From: Verrucomicrobiaceae bacterium
GTDB lineage: Bacteria > Verrucomicrobiota > Verrucomicrobiia > Verrucomicrobiales > Verrucomicrobiaceae
DNA length: 64,000 nt
Assembly (NCBI GenBank): GCA_947466075.1
Contig: CANIBP010000017.1
Coordinates: 28,270 to 92,269, forward strand
Direction: 5' to 3'
This document shows, piece after piece, positions 7,267 through 16,891 of the stretch. Within the stretch, counting starts at the first letter, position 1. Each line of letters opens with the position of its first letter. A program made the position numbers and the translations under genes. Under the pieces are notes generated by a model. That model was not told the DNA's origin. It did not search any database and worked only from the letters and a program-made list of their open reading frames with translations.

Positions 7267-9246
7267 ATGTTAAAAAATCCGTCCTCCAAATACCAGCGCT
7301 TCGACCCTGTCTCGTTGCCAAATCGATGCTGGCCATCCCAAACCAGCACGAAAGCACCCATCTGGTGCAGCGTCGATCTGCGCGATGGCAATCAGGCCCT
7401 CGCTGTGCCGATGAATGTGTCACAGAAGCTCGACATGTTCGATGCGCTGGTGAAATGCGGCTTCAAGGAGATCGAAGTCGGTTTCCCCTCCGCCTCGAAC
7501 ACCGAGTTCGCCTTCAACCGCCGCCTCATCGAGGAAAAGCGCATCCCGGATAATGTGACGATCCAGTGCCTCGTGCAGGCACGGGAGGATTTGATCGAAA
7601 AGACCGTCGAAAGCCTCATTGGGGCCAAAAAGGTCGTCATTCACATGTACAACTCCACCTCGCCCGCGCAGCGAAAGTATGTGTTTGGGAAAACGAAGGA
7701 TGAGATCATCCAGGTCGCCATCAAAGGTGCGCAGATGATCAAGGACCGTCTGCATCGCCTCACCGAGGGCGGCACGCAGGTCACGTTGCAATACTCACCC
7801 GAAAGCTTCAGCGCCACCGAGGTCGAGTTTGCCAAGGAAATCAGCGAAGCCGTGATGGATGTGTGGCAGCCCACTCCGCAGCGCAAGATGATCCTCAATC
7901 TGCCGGACACCGTCGAGGTTTGCATGCCGAACGTGTATGCTGATCAGATCGAATGGATCTGCACGAACATCAAAAACCGCGACAGTTTGATCGTGAGCCT
8001 GCATACGCACAACGACCGCGGCACCGGCACCGCTGCCACCGAGTTGGGCTTGCTCGCTGGCGCAGATCGCGTGGAAGGCACGCTGTTTGGCAATGGCGAG
8101 CGCACCGGCAATCTCGACATCGTGCAGGTCGCCATGAATTTGTACATGCACGGCATCGACCCGCAGCTCGACTTTAGCGACATGAGCAGCCTCATCCACA
8201 TGTATGAGCGCACCACCGGCATGACCGTGGCCCCGCGTCACCCCTACAGCGGCGAACTCGTCTTCACCGCCTTCAGCGGCAGCCATCAGGACGCCATCAA
8301 GAAGGGGCTTGGCTACCACTTCGAGAGTTTCTGGCGTGACCTCACAAGAAACGCCTCGGAGTTTCACACTTTTGAAATGCAAAAGCCGTTCTCGGCTGTT
8401 GTTAGGGGAGATGTATTCTATGCCAAGCCGCAATCGTCAGACAAAGAACATCCGATAGGCAGAGAATTCGTTGCCAAAATCTGGGACCGATGCCGCCAAT
8501 TCTTTGAGAGCGGCTCGCGCGAACTTTTTACCACAAAACAGTTCCAATCACCGCCCGCAGGAGTGTGGGAGGAATGTACGAATCGCGATGCTCCTTATGC
8601 CGCAGTTGCCATCTACGAATATCTGAAAGGGCATTCAGCAGATCTGATCTGGGACGTGCCTTACCTCACCATCGACCCGAACGACATCGGCCGCGAATAC
8701 CGCGAGGTCATCCGTGTGAACTCGCAAAGCGGCAAAGGCGGCGTCGCCTATCTGCTTGAAAGCGAATTCGGCATCGAACTGCCGAAGGATATGCAGCGCG
8801 AGTTTGGCCCGCTGGCCAACGATATCGTCGATAAACTCGGTCGCGAGGTTAGCGGTGCCGAGTTGAAGGACATGTTCTGGAAAGAATACATCCAGCGCGA
8901 AACACCTTACGCACTCCACCATTTCCACGCCGACGGCGTGGCCGGCGTCTTCACCTGCCGCTGCAGTTTGGTCATCAACGGCAAAGAACGCGGCATCACT
9001 GGCACTGGCAACGGCCCCATCGCCGCCTTTGCCGCCGCCCTCATCATTGACGCGGGCGCACCCAAGTTCGAAGTCGCCACCTATCGTGAGCAAAGCCTCA
9101 GTTCCGGCACTGAAGCGGCAGCCCTCGCCTTTATTCAGATCAAAACGGGTGCTGGCAAAACGGTTTGGGGTGCTGGTGTCGATACCAACATCGAACTCGC
9201 CTCCATCAAAGCCGTGCTCAGTGCCGTGAACCGGGCTTCAAACTAA
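7267..9246 (+). CDS. leuA: 2-isopropylmalate synthase, with an internal insertion
   Basis: A 659-residue enzyme condensing acetyl-CoA with 2-oxoisovalerate, the first step of leucine synthesis. It is of the long LeuA type: S-V-D-L-R-D-G-N-Q-A-L near residue 40 supplies the metal-binding Asp, H-T-H-N-D-R-G-T-G gives the metal-binding His pair, G-N-G-E-R-T-G-N follows, and the C-terminal regulatory domain runs from about residue 540. Between G-S-H-Q-D-A-I-K-K-G-L and W-D-V-P-Y-L there are about 113 residues where relatives have roughly 10-20. The extra segment (about residues 352-460) stays in frame, and the DNA there looks less GC-rich. The ATG at 7267 fits the family N-terminus; a longer open frame upstream overlaps the leader. 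Confidence 0.9.
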   Translation: MLKNPSSKYQRFDPVSLPNRCWPSQTSTKAPIWCSVDLRDGNQALAVPMNVSQKLDMFDALVKCGFKEIEVGFPSASNTEFAFNRRLIEEKRIPDNVTIQCLVQAREDLIEKTVESLIGAKKVVIHMYNSTSPAQRKYVFGKTKDEIIQVAIKGAQMIKDRLHRLTEGGTQVTLQYSPESFSATEVEFAKEISEAVMDVWQPTPQRKMILNLPDTVEVCMPNVYADQIEWICTNIKNRDSLIVSLHTHNDRGTGTAATELGLLAGADRVEGTLFGNGERTGNLDIVQVAMNLYMHGIDPQLDFSDMSSLIHMYERTTGMTVAPRHPYSGELVFTAFSGSHQDAIKKGLGYHFESFWRDLTRNASEFHTFEMQKPFSAVVRGDVFYAKPQSSDKEHPIGREFVAKIWDRCRQFFESGSRELFTTKQFQSPPAGVWEECTNRDAPYAAVAIYEYLKGHSADLIWDVPYLTIDPNDIGREYREVIRVNSQSGKGGVAYLLESEFGIELPKDMQREFGPLANDIVDKLGREVSGAELKDMFWKEYIQRETPYALHHFHADGVAGVFTCRCSLVINGKERGITGTGNGPIAAFAAALIIDAGAPKFEVATYREQSLSSGTEAAALAFIQIKTGAGKTVWGAGVDTNIELASIKAVLSAVNRASN

Positions 9247-9264
9247 CAAGTCAACGATTCCTTC

Positions 9265-9858
9265 ATGTCCCTCCAAATCCCCGATTACCCCTTCCAAGCC
9301 TACATTTTCGATTGCGACGGCACGCTCGTCGATTCGATGCCGCTGCACTACATCGCGTGGGTGGAGGCGTTGAAGCGGCACGATGCGCCGTTTGAGTTCA
9401 CCGAGGAGGAGTTTTATGCGCATGCGGGCATTAAGGAGCAGGATGTGGTGAAGATCCTGAATGTGAAGCATGGCACGAACATCGATCCCGTGAGTGTGGA
9501 TGAATTGAAAATGGAAATCTTCCGTGAACGCATCCCAGAGGTTCAAACCGTTGGTCCCGTGGCGGAGTTTGCGAAGTCACTGTACGGCCGTTTTCCGATG
9601 GCGGTGGCCTCGGGCAGCGAGGAACCGACCGTGCGTGGCTGTTTAGAGGCTACGGGTCTGCTTCATCTCTTCGAAACGATCATCACACCCAAACTCGTCA
9701 AGCAGGGCAAGCCCGCGCCAGATATGTTCTTGCTCGCTGCGGAGCGCATGGGCATCGCGCCGAGCGAATGCCTCGTGCTGGAAGATGGCAATAGCGGATT
9801 GGAAGCTGCGAAGGCCGCAGGCATGCAGGCGGTGTTCATTCCACGAACCTTGAGGTAG
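9265..9858 (+). CDS. HAD-family phosphatase / beta-phosphoglucomutase-like
   Basis: A 197-residue cytoplasmic HAD hydrolase. Motif I is F-D-C-D-G-T-L-V-D-S (Asp16 nucleophile, Asp18 acid/base), motif II is V-A-S-G-S, motif III is the Lys in K-Q-G-K-P-A-P-D, and motif IV is L-E-D-G-N-S-G. The helical cap between motifs I and II and the K-P-A-P-D-M-F segment resemble the YqaB/fructose-1-phosphatase and beta-phosphoglucomutase group. It removes or moves phosphate on a small sugar phosphate; the exact substrate is not predictable. It starts 18 bp after leuA and may share its transcript. Confidence 0.85.
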   Translation: MSLQIPDYPFQAYIFDCDGTLVDSMPLHYIAWVEALKRHDAPFEFTEEEFYAHAGIKEQDVVKILNVKHGTNIDPVSVDELKMEIFRERIPEVQTVGPVAEFAKSLYGRFPMAVASGSEEPTVRGCLEATGLLHLFETIITPKLVKQGKPAPDMFLLAAERMGIAPSECLVLEDGNSGLEAAKAAGMQAVFIPRTLR

Positions 9859-9935
9859 ATGGCCGAAAAAGAGAAAAGAATGAAAAGAGAACTTCTGATT
9901 CAGACTCTTTCCCCTTTTTACTCTCTTTCGGCTAA

Positions 9936-11291
9936 TCAAGGTTTGGGCCGCTTCAGCCACGCCTTCCAGCACGTCACAAAGCCCTTGGCGAAATCCTGCG
10001 GCCGCGCCTCAACCCAGGCGGTGATGTCCTCGGGTTCGAACCAGTCGCCAGTGGCGATTTCTTCGGGCAGGCAGCGGATGGGGCCATCGTGTCTCGCTAG
10101 ATGCAGTTCGACGAATTCGTGATCGGTGTTGTCCCCTGCAGGAATTTGGGCAGCAACTTCGGTGGCTTCGACTTTGATGCCGATTTCCTCGTGCGTTTCG
10201 CGGATCGCGGCGCTGGCGTAGCTTTCACCGGCATCGAGGTGCCCAGCGGCGCTGCTGTCCCATTTCAATGGGGACACGTCTTTGAGGTGCGAACGTTGCT
10301 GGAGGTAAATATGGCCGCGTTTGTTGATGACGAAAATGTGAACGGCACGATGCAGCAGCTTGCGCTTGTGCACCTCGCCACGCGTGAGTTGGCCGGTGAC
10401 TTCGTTGCGCTCGTTGACCACATCGAACATCTCGCTGGCCTTCTGCCCCGCATCGGCTTCGTGGCGTTGCTCGTAATGACGGGTGATCTGAATCCATTGC
10501 GTGAGCGAAAGCGCCTCCGCGCGCACCGTCGGCGAGACGTTGAGCGATTGAATCAGTGCCTCCCAGCTGCCGGGGGCTTCGGGTAGCAGATTTTTGAGCT
10601 GCTTGCGGCGTTGGGAGAAACCCATGCGCACGAGGCGGTCGAACAGCACGTGATCAAACACCGGCAGTGTGGCCGGATCGCGTGGTGTGAGGCGGATGAC
10701 GGCGGAATCGACCCTCGGCTTCGGAACAAAGACCTCCGGTGGCACGATGCGTAGCATCTCCACGTTCCAGTCCTTCTGCACCAGCAGGCTGAGTGCGCCG
10801 TAGGCATCGTCTTCGCAGGTGGCGGCCAGACGATCGCACACTTCCTTTTGCAGCATGAACACCGCACAGCCGACCGGCGATGGCGGTGTGAGCCAGTGCT
10901 TCAAAATCTCGCTACCGACCGAATACGGCAGATTCCCCACGATGCGCAGCGGCCCGTGCTTGAACCACGAGCGCAGGTTGATGCGCGTGGCGTCGTTGTG
11001 GATGACTTCGACATCGCTGCGGCCTTCGAACTGGCCTTGCAGCTCCGGCGCGAGCTGGGAATCCTTTTCGATGAGCACGAGATGCTTCGGCCGGCCGACG
11101 AGGTGCTTGGTCAATGCGCCCATGCCAGGGCCGATTTCGACCACGAAGTCCGCACCATCCGGCTGCACCTGATCGGCGATCCAGCGGGCCACCTCCTCAT
11201 CCTGGAGGAAGTTTTGCCCCATGCTCTTGCGCGGAGTGAAGTGCGGGCGTGGGGCAGGGGATTCGGAGCGTCTTTGATCGCGGTATCTCAT
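9936..11291 (-). CDS. rsmA: RsmA (16S rRNA dimethyladenosine transferase) fused to a Nudix hydrolase
   Basis: A 451-residue two-domain protein. Residues about 20-285 are RsmA/Ksg[12 protein letters not shown]-binding [14 protein letters not shown] catalytic motif IV and F-S-Q-R-R-K-Q-L. RsmA dimethylates two adjacent adenines near the 3' end of 16S rRNA. From about residue 300 a Nudix domain follows: [20 protein letters not shown], and a Nudix box G-x5-E-S-x7-E-T-x-E-E-I-G. The C-terminal half resembles the YfcD/IPP-isomerase-like Nudix branch. No stop codon or frame change separates the two. I use the ATG at 11291; an in-frame GTG lies at 11306. It is divergent from panD. Confidence 0.88.
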   Translation of the reverse strand: MRYRDQRRSESPAPRPHFTPRKSMGQNFLQDEEVARWIADQVQPDGADFVVEIGPGMGALTKHLVGRPKHLVLIEKDSQLAPELQGQFEGRSDVEVIHNDATRINLRSWFKHGPLRIVGNLPYSVGSEILKHWLTPPSPVGCAVFMLQKEVCDRLAATCEDDAYGALSLLVQKDWNVEMLRIVPPEVFVPKPRVDSAVIRLTPRDPATLPVFDHVLFDRLVRMGFSQRRKQLKNLLPEAPGSWEALIQSLNVSPTVRAEALSLTQWIQITRHYEQRHEADAGQKASEMFDVVNERNEVTGQLTRGEVHKRKLLHRAVHIFVINKRGHIYLQQRSHLKDVSPLKWDSSAAGHLDAGESYASAAIRETHEEIGIKVEATEVAAQIPAGDNTDHEFVELHLARHDGPIRCLPEEIATGDWFEPEDITAWVEARPQDFAKGFVTCWKAWLKRPKP

Positions 11292-11361
11292 TGCTGCATC
11301 ATTCACGCATTCGGTGATCCATCAAACACTCATCCCATTGAGCCATCACTTGACCCCCGGC

Positions 11362-11733
11362 ATGATCGGCGCACTCTGGCGCGTGCTCCGAACCTCCCTT
11401 AAATCCAAGCTCCACCGCGCCGCCGTCACCGATGCCAACATCAATTACGAAGGCAGCATCACCATTCCGACTGACCTCATGGAACAAGCCGATCTCTGGG
11501 ACGGCGAAAAAGTGCTGGTGACCTCGATTACTAATGGTGCGCGCCTCGAAACCTACGTCATTCCCGGTCCGCGTGGCTCAGGACAGATCGTCATCAATGG
11601 CGCCGCCGCCCATCTCATCAACACCGGCCACCGCGTCACCATCATGGCCTGGGGCGAGAGCGAGCACCCGATCATCCCCAAACGTCTGCTGCTCAATGAG
11701 CGCAACGAAGTGGTGAACGAGACGGTGCTGTAA
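11362..11733 (+). CDS. panD: Aspartate 1-decarboxylase proenzyme
   Basis: About 123 residues. PanD makes beta-alanine from aspartate for pantothenate and CoA synthesis. The proenzyme self-cleaves between Gly and Ser to form a pyruvoyl group; the site is visible as Y-E-G-S-I-T near residues 29-34. Other family marks are [32 protein letters not shown] and the I-M-A-W-G segment. The family normally starts right before L-R-T-x-L-K-S-K, so the GTG at 11383 is an equally good start; the ATG at 11362 adds only seven residues. A further in-frame GTG at 11314 seems too early. Confidence 0.9.
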   Translation: MIGALWRVLRTSLKSKLHRAAVTDANINYEGSITIPTDLMEQADLWDGEKVLVTSITNGARLETYVIPGPRGSGQIVINGAAAHLINTGHRVTIMAWGESEHPIIPKRLLLNERNEVVNETVL

Positions 11734-11818
11734 TCTCAGACGGCACGCCGTCACAAGAGTACCACGATGGGAAACATTCGGCTGTTCATGGGTGCCCTGA
11801 ATTCCGTATGATTCAGCC

Positions 11819-14800
11819 ATGAAATATCTCGTTTTAGGTCTGCTTTCGCTATTCCTGTCTCTTGCTTCCTCGCTATTCGCTCAGGCGGATGGCATCAAGA
11901 CGAAGACAACCTATGCCAAGGCCTACGGTGAAACGAAGAATGCCGTCACAGTCGATCCAGCCAAGGATCTTCCGCGCTACCCCGCTGTGGAGCCGAAGGA
12001 TGCCATCGCGACATGGCAGGTGAAGAAGGGCTTCAAGATGCAACTCGCGGCGCATGAGCCGCAGGTGCGTGATCCCATCGCGATCTGTTTCGATGAGAAC
12101 GGGCGCATGTTTGTCTGCGAGATGAATGACTACAGCGAGATGCGTGAAGTGACGCCGCACATGGGACGCATCTCCATGCTTCAGGACAAAGATGGTGATG
12201 GCTACTATGAGACGAGCCAGATCTTTGCTGACGACTTGGCATGGCCAACGGGGCTGGTCTGGGCCAATGGCGGCCTCTATGTCGGTGCCACGCCGGACAT
12301 CTGGCGCTTCGAAGACAAGGACGGTGATGGCAAGGCTGAAGTGCGTCAGAAGGTGTTCACCGGCTTCGGCACCGGGCTGAAACTGCTCAACGTGCAGGGC
12401 TTGATGAACAGCTTCATGTGGGGGCAGGACAATCGCATTCACATCCTCGCGGGTGGTGGCAATCGCGGTGTGATCACTTGCCTGAAGCGGCCGGATTTGA
12501 AGGGCATCGAGCTGGGTGGCAAGGACTTCTGGTTTGATCCACTCACGCATGAGTTCGGCCTCGAAGGCGGTGGCGCGCAGTTTGGCATGAGCTTTGACAA
12601 CTACGGGCGGAAGTTCGCCTGCTCCAACTCGGACCATCTCCAATACTGGGTCTATGATGACAAATACGCCAACCGCAATCCCTTCTACCAGATGCCGCCC
12701 GCGAAACAGAGCATCGCGGCAGACGGTGGTGCGGCGGAAGTGTTTCGCATCAGTCCAGACGAGCCCTGGCGCATCGTGCGCACGCGCTGGCGCATCGCCG
12801 GTGTCGTGAAAGGTGCGGTCGAGGGCGGTGGTCGCGTCAGTGGCTACTTCACCGGTGCCACTGGCACCACCATCTATCGTGGCGATGCCTATGGCCCTGA
12901 ATTCGTGAACAACAGCTTCACCGGCGACGCAGGTGGCCAGCTCGTTCATCGCAAGATCATCAAACCCAGCGCCGACGGCATCAGCCTTATCGGCGAACGC
13001 CCCGCTGACGAGCACGGCTTCGAATTCGCTGCGTCCAAAGACACCTGGGTGCGCGTAGTGAACTTCGCCAACGCCCCCGACGGCTGCTTGCACATTTGCG
13101 ACATGTATCGCGAAGTCATCGAGCATCCCTGGAGCATCCCCGACGAGATCAAGAAGCACATCGACCTCAACAACGGCAATGATCGCGGCCGCATCTACCG
13201 CATAGTTCCAGACAAAGGTGTTGAGCGCATCGGACAAAAGATAACTCTCGGCAAAGCGAGCAACGAAGAACTCGTGAAGACCCTCGGCCACCCAAACGGC
13301 TGGCATCGTGATACCGCGCAGCGATTGATATATGAGCGCCAAGACAAGGCCGCCGTGCCGATGCTGGAGAAGGTGACCTCCGGAGACAATGCAATAGCGA
13401 AACTGCATGCGCTGGGAGCGTTGGAGGGATTGGGGGCTCTGAGTGCGCAAGTGGTTGCAATGGTTATGCAGAACAGCGACGAAGGAGTCGTGGAGCGGGC
13501 AATTCGAATGAGTGAGCGCTTTCTTGGGGCAGGTAAGCTCCCTGGCGCTGAATTGGCTCAAGCGTGGAAGAAAATCGGGAATGTCGAGGCACCGAGGCTG
13601 CGGTATCAAACGGCACTGAGTGCCTCGACATTCTTTGAGACCATTCCCACCTTCGACACGAGCAAACTCAAACCGGAATTGCAGTCGTTGGCGAAGTTTG
13701 CTGAGGCTCCGTTGGCTGTTATCGAAAAAGGAACTGCAGCTGACAGCAAGATCACCGAAGCATTTCTAGCTTCCGCCCCTGATGCGGCGCTCTTGCTTTT
13801 TGGGATCGAATTCAGCGATCCTGGCGATGTGTTGCTTTTTGAGGCGGCGATTCCAAAAGTGCTTCAAGCAGCAGCCGCTGCGGTTCAAGCTCCGCAGAAG
13901 TGGTTTCCGGAAGCCCAACGTAAAATCGATCCTGCTAGATTGGTGGCTTTCGTTGCTACGAATCCTAAACCTGAACGCGTTGCTGCGCTTGCGAAGGGAT
14001 TTAAGGCAGGTGGAACCTCGTTGGAGAAAGAGGACACAGAGGGAAAGCTGGCTGCTGTCTTCGCAAAAGCCGCCGCCACAATCGCCGACACTTTCGGCCC
14101 CAATGATGCACGCGTCGAAGCGGTCGAGTTGCTTGGACTCTCGTCACCGAAGGATGCGATGACCGCCTTGGTCACATGCCTCGCACAAGGTCAGCCTGAT
14201 GTCGTTCAGACGGCCGCGATTCGCGTTCTCGCTCAAAACAGCTCCGCAGCCGTCACCACAGCTCTGATAGCAAACTGGCCGCATTACGGCCCGAAGGCCA
14301 AGACGTCTGCTTTGGAGGCGCTTTTGAGTCGGGAGGATCGCGTGGTGGCTCTGTTGGAGGCGAAGGTGGTGAAGGCGGAGGAGTTCTCGGCATCGCAGGT
14401 GCAGGCTTTGATCAAACACAAGTTACCGCAGGTGGCTGCGGCGGCGAAAGTCGTGTTGGCGTCGATGATTCCGCCATCGCGTGAGGAAGTGACGGCAAAA
14501 TTCAAACCAGCCATCGCAGCGAAGGGCAATGCGACCAAGGGCATGAATCATTTCATCTCACGCTGCATGGCCTGTCATCGCGCAGGGACGATGGGACTGG
14601 CAGTGGGACCGGATTTGATCACGGTGAAGACGAAGGGCCGCGAGGCACTGCTGACGGCGATCTTGGAGCCGCACAAGGAGGTGGCATCGCAATTTATCGC
14701 CTACACGGTGAATACGAAGGATGGGCAGACGTTGGCGGGCATCATTTCAAACGACACGGCCTCCAGCATGACGATCAAGATGATGGGTGGAGTGGAAAAG

Positions 14801-14926
14801 ACGCTCCAACGCGCCGATATCAAAGGCAGCAGCTCTAGCGGCCAGAGCTTAATGCCAGAAGGGATCGAAACAGGCATGAGCGTCGAAGACATGGCGGATC
14901 TGCTGAGCTACATCGAGAGTCTTTGA
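11819..14926 (+). CDS. PVC-type haem-binding CxxCH protein with dehydrogenase-like propeller
   Basis: A 1035-residue exported protein. A signal peptide (residues 1-21, cleaved near L-F-A-Q-A) is followed by a soluble-glucose-dehydrogenase-like beta-propeller (about 60-450) with D-K-D-G-D-G-Y and D-K-D-G-D-G-K acidic loops. A HEAT-like alpha-helical region (about 480-900) follows, then a C-terminal cytochrome c domain with C-M-A-C-H near residue 920. This architecture is characteristic of Planctomycetes and Verrucomicrobia, where it is thought to act in periplasmic oxidation of sugars or related compounds; the substrate is unknown. The following genes (aldolase-like, isomerase-like, deacetylase) point to catabolism of a sugar derivative. 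Confidence 0.9.
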   Translation: MKYLVLGLLSLFLSLASSLFAQADGIKTKTTYAKAYGETKNAVTVDPAKDLPRYPAVEPKDAIATWQVKKGFKMQLAAHEPQVRDPIAICFDENGRMFVCEMNDYSEMREVTPHMGRISMLQDKDGDGYYETSQIFADDLAWPTGLVWANGGLYVGATPDIWRFEDKDGDGKAEVRQKVFTGFGTGLKLLNVQGLMNSFMWGQDNRIHILAGGGNRGVITCLKRPDLKGIELGGKDFWFDPLTHEFGLEGGGAQFGMSFDNYGRKFACSNSDHLQYWVYDDKYANRNPFYQMPPAKQSIAADGGAAEVFRISPDEPWRIVRTRWRIAGVVKGAVEGGGRVSGYFTGATGTTIYRGDAYGPEFVNNSFTGDAGGQLVHRKIIKPSADGISLIGERPADEHGFEFAASKDTWVRVVNFANAPDGCLHICDMYREVIEHPWSIPDEIKKHIDLNNGNDRGRIYRIVPDKGVERIGQKITLGKASNEELVKTLGHPNGWHRDTAQRLIYERQDKAAVPMLEKVTSGDNAIAKLHALGALEGLGALSAQVVAMVMQNSDEGVVERAIRMSERFLGAGKLPGAELAQAWKKIGNVEAPRLRYQTALSASTFFETIPTFDTSKLKPELQSLAKFAEAPLAVIEKGTAADSKITEAFLASAPDAALLLFGIEFSDPGDVLLFEAAIPKVLQAAAAAVQAPQKWFPEAQRKIDPARLVAFVATNPKPERVAALAKGFKAGGTSLEKEDTEGKLAAVFAKAAATIADTFGPNDARVEAVELLGLSSPKDAMTALVTCLAQGQPDVVQTAAIRVLAQNSSAAVTTALIANWPHYGPKAKTSALEALLSREDRVVALLEAKVVKAEEFSASQVQALIKHKLPQVAAAAKVVLASMIPPSREEVTAKFKPAIAAKGNATKGMNHFISRCMACHRAGTMGLAVGPDLITVKTKGREALLTAILEPHKEVASQFIAYTVNTKDGQTLAGIISNDTASSMTIKMMGGVEKTLQRADIKGSSSSGQSLMPEGIETGMSVEDMADLLSYIESL

Positions 14927-14992
14927 CGCTTACTCGCAAACAATGATGGTTTTTCTTTGCAGCCGCCGCTCTCTGCGCTCTTTTGACCGATC

Positions 14993-15907
14993 ATGAAGAC
15001 CACCCCAGTCACTTTTGAAGATTTACAGTCCTCCGTTATCGCTGTGCCGCCGCTGTGCCGGAACAAGGACCTGTCTCTCGCAAAATCACAGAACAGCCGC
15101 CTGATCAAGCACATGTACAAGGGCGGCATTCGCACGTTGCTCTACGGTGGCAATGCGAATCTCTACAACATCGCCCCGAGCGAGTATCACTCGATGTTGA
15201 AGATGCTCGTTGATGTTTCCCCTGAGGACATGTGGATCGTGCCTTCCGTAGGCCCAATGTATGGCACCGCGATGGATCAGGCCAAAATCCTGCGCGAATT
15301 TGCTTTTCCAACCGCGATGCTCCTGCCGACGCTCTTCCCCTCGAAGCCAGCCGGTGTGGCCACAGCTATGCGTCATTTCGTGGAAAAATCTGGCATGAAA
15401 GCTGTACTCTACATCAAAGATGGTGCCTACATCACGCCCGAACTCGCTGCTGAACTCGTCAACGACGGCCTGATATCCTGGATCAAATACGCCATCGTCG
15501 AGCCAGATCCAAAGAAAGACCCTTACCTCAAGAAGCTCATCAAGCTGGTGGACACTAAGCTCATCGTCAGCGGCATCGGGGAGCAGCCTTCCATCATTCA
15601 TCTACGTGACTTCGGCGTCACTGGCTTCACCGCTGGTTGCGTCTGCATCGCTCCTTCGCGCTCCACGGCTTTGCTGAAAGCCATTCTGAAGAAAGACTGG
15701 ACCACTGCCGAAGCCATCCGCGAAGAGTTCGTCGAACTCGAAGACTTGCGCAACGCCCACAGCCCAATCCTCGTATTGCATCATGCCGTTGCACTCTCAG
15801 GTGTCGCGCAGACCGGCCCGGTGCTGCCACTGCTGACCGAACTGCCAGCCAAACTGCTGCCGAAAATCGAGAAGGCTGCAAAGGCACTGTTGGCGAAGAA
15901 TGGTTGA
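14993..15907 (+). CDS. Dihydrodipicolinate synthase/N-acetylneuraminate lyase family protein
   Basis: A 304-residue TIM-barrel aldolase-like protein. The Schiff-base Lys is likely in I-S-W-I-K-Y-A-I-V-E-P-D (about residue 162), where DHDPS-family members have the conserved strand-6 lysine. Y-G-G-N-A-N-L-Y-N near residue 50 occupies the place of the G-T-T-G-E segment but deviates from it, so it is unlikely to be the housekeeping DapA. Related PVC proteins sit in catabolic clusters and probably cleave keto-acid sugars. No signal peptide is seen. It lies 66 bp after the large cytochrome protein and 72 bp before the isomerase-like gene, so probably in one transcription unit. Confidence 0.82.
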   Translation: MKTTPVTFEDLQSSVIAVPPLCRNKDLSLAKSQNSRLIKHMYKGGIRTLLYGGNANLYNIAPSEYHSMLKMLVDVSPEDMWIVPSVGPMYGTAMDQAKILREFAFPTAMLLPTLFPSKPAGVATAMRHFVEKSGMKAVLYIKDGAYITPELAAELVNDGLISWIKYAIVEPDPKKDPYLKKLIKLVDTKLIVSGIGEQPSIIHLRDFGVTGFTAGCVCIAPSRSTALLKAILKKDWTTAEAIREEFVELEDLRNAHSPILVLHHAVALSGVAQTGPVLPLLTELPAKLLPKIEKAAKALLAKNG

Positions 15908-15979
15908 GGCATTCTTGGCCTATTCACGATTCATTGAACTACCCGTGCAACTCACGGCTCTCACCTTCGTATTCAAGCT

Positions 15980-16870
15980 ATGTCCTCTCGTCGCCACTTC
16001 CTGCAATCTCTATCCAGTACTGCCTTTCTCGCCGCCAGCGGTCTTTCAGCTCAAGAATCAGCCAAGCCCTTGCGCAAGCTGCGCAAAGCCATCATGGGCG
16101 GCACGCTTGGTATCAAGGGCACGTTGATTGAAAAATACACCGCTGCTAAGACGGCTGGCTATGAAGGGGTGGAACCTGCGGGTGGTATGAACCAGCAGGA
16201 AGTGCTCGATGCGCTTGGCCAATCCGGTCTTCAAGCTGCCAGCGTGTGCTGCCACACGCATTGGAAGCAGACGCTCACGCACAATGACCCTGCGGTTCGC
16301 GAACAGGGTCTGCAAGGCGTGCTGCAAACGCTGCGCGATGCCAAGGCCTACAGTGCCGGCTCGATTCTCGTCGTTCCCGGCGTCTGCAATGAAGAAGTGC
16401 CGTATGATCTCGCTTGGGAGCGCTCGATTGCCGAACTCAAGAAGGCCGTGCCGCTGGCGAAAGAACTCGGCGTGAAGATTTCCATCGAAAACGTCTGGAA
16501 CAACTTCATCCTCAGTCCACTCGAAGCCGTGCGTTATCTCGACGAGATTGGTGATCCGATCGTCGGCTGGCATTTCGACATCGGCAATGTGCTGCGCTAC
16601 GGCTGGCCGGAGCAGTGGATCAAGGTGCTCGGCAAGCGCATCAACCGCATCCACGTCAAAGAATACAGCACCAAGAAGATGAAGGACGAAGGTGTCTGGA
16701 AAGGCTTCGATTGCGATCTCACCGAAGGTGACAACAACTGGCCTGCCATCATGAAAGCCCTCGATGCCGCTGGATATACCGGTTGGGCGATCAGCGAACA
16801 ACGCGGCGGCATCAATCCCGGTGGCCTCAAGACGCTCACTGAGCGCATGGACAAGATTTTTGCGATGTAA
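15980..16870 (+). CDS. Tat-exported sugar phosphate isomerase/epimerase-like TIM barrel
   Basis: A 296-residue protein of the AP-endonuclease-2/xylose-isomerase-like barrel superfamily. The N-terminus (M-S-S-R-R-H-F-L-Q-S-L) is a twin-arginine-type signal followed by a hydrophobic stretch, so the protein is predicted to be periplasmic. Metal-ligand positions are visible as I-E-N-V-W-N-N (Glu), G-W-H-F-D-I-G-N (Asp/His), R-I-H-V-K-E and the late S-E-Q-R-G-G. Although annotated by family as a sugar phosphate isomerase, an exported enzyme would act on free sugars or inositols. It sits between the aldolase-like and PIG-L-like genes. Confidence 0.85.
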   Translation: MSSRRHFLQSLSSTAFLAASGLSAQESAKPLRKLRKAIMGGTLGIKGTLIEKYTAAKTAGYEGVEPAGGMNQQEVLDALGQSGLQAASVCCHTHWKQTLTHNDPAVREQGLQGVLQTLRDAKAYSAGSILVVPGVCNEEVPYDLAWERSIAELKKAVPLAKELGVKISIENVWNNFILSPLEAVRYLDEIGDPIVGWHFDIGNVLRYGWPEQWIKVLGKRINRIHVKEYSTKKMKDEGVWKGFDCDLTEGDNNWPAIMKALDAAGYTGWAISEQRGGINPGGLKTLTERMDKIFAM

Positions 16871-16891
16871 CTAGGATTCTGTCCTGCTGCC

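Noticed and set aside
10036..10047. GGTTCGAACCAG resembling a tRNA T-arm
   Set aside because: It lies within the Nudix coding sequence and no tRNA cloverleaf can be built around it.
11873..13609. 578-codon minus-strand open frame opposite the large cytochrome gene
   Set aside because: The plus-strand protein has a signal peptide, propeller and CxxCH site; the opposite frame shows only composition-driven sequence.
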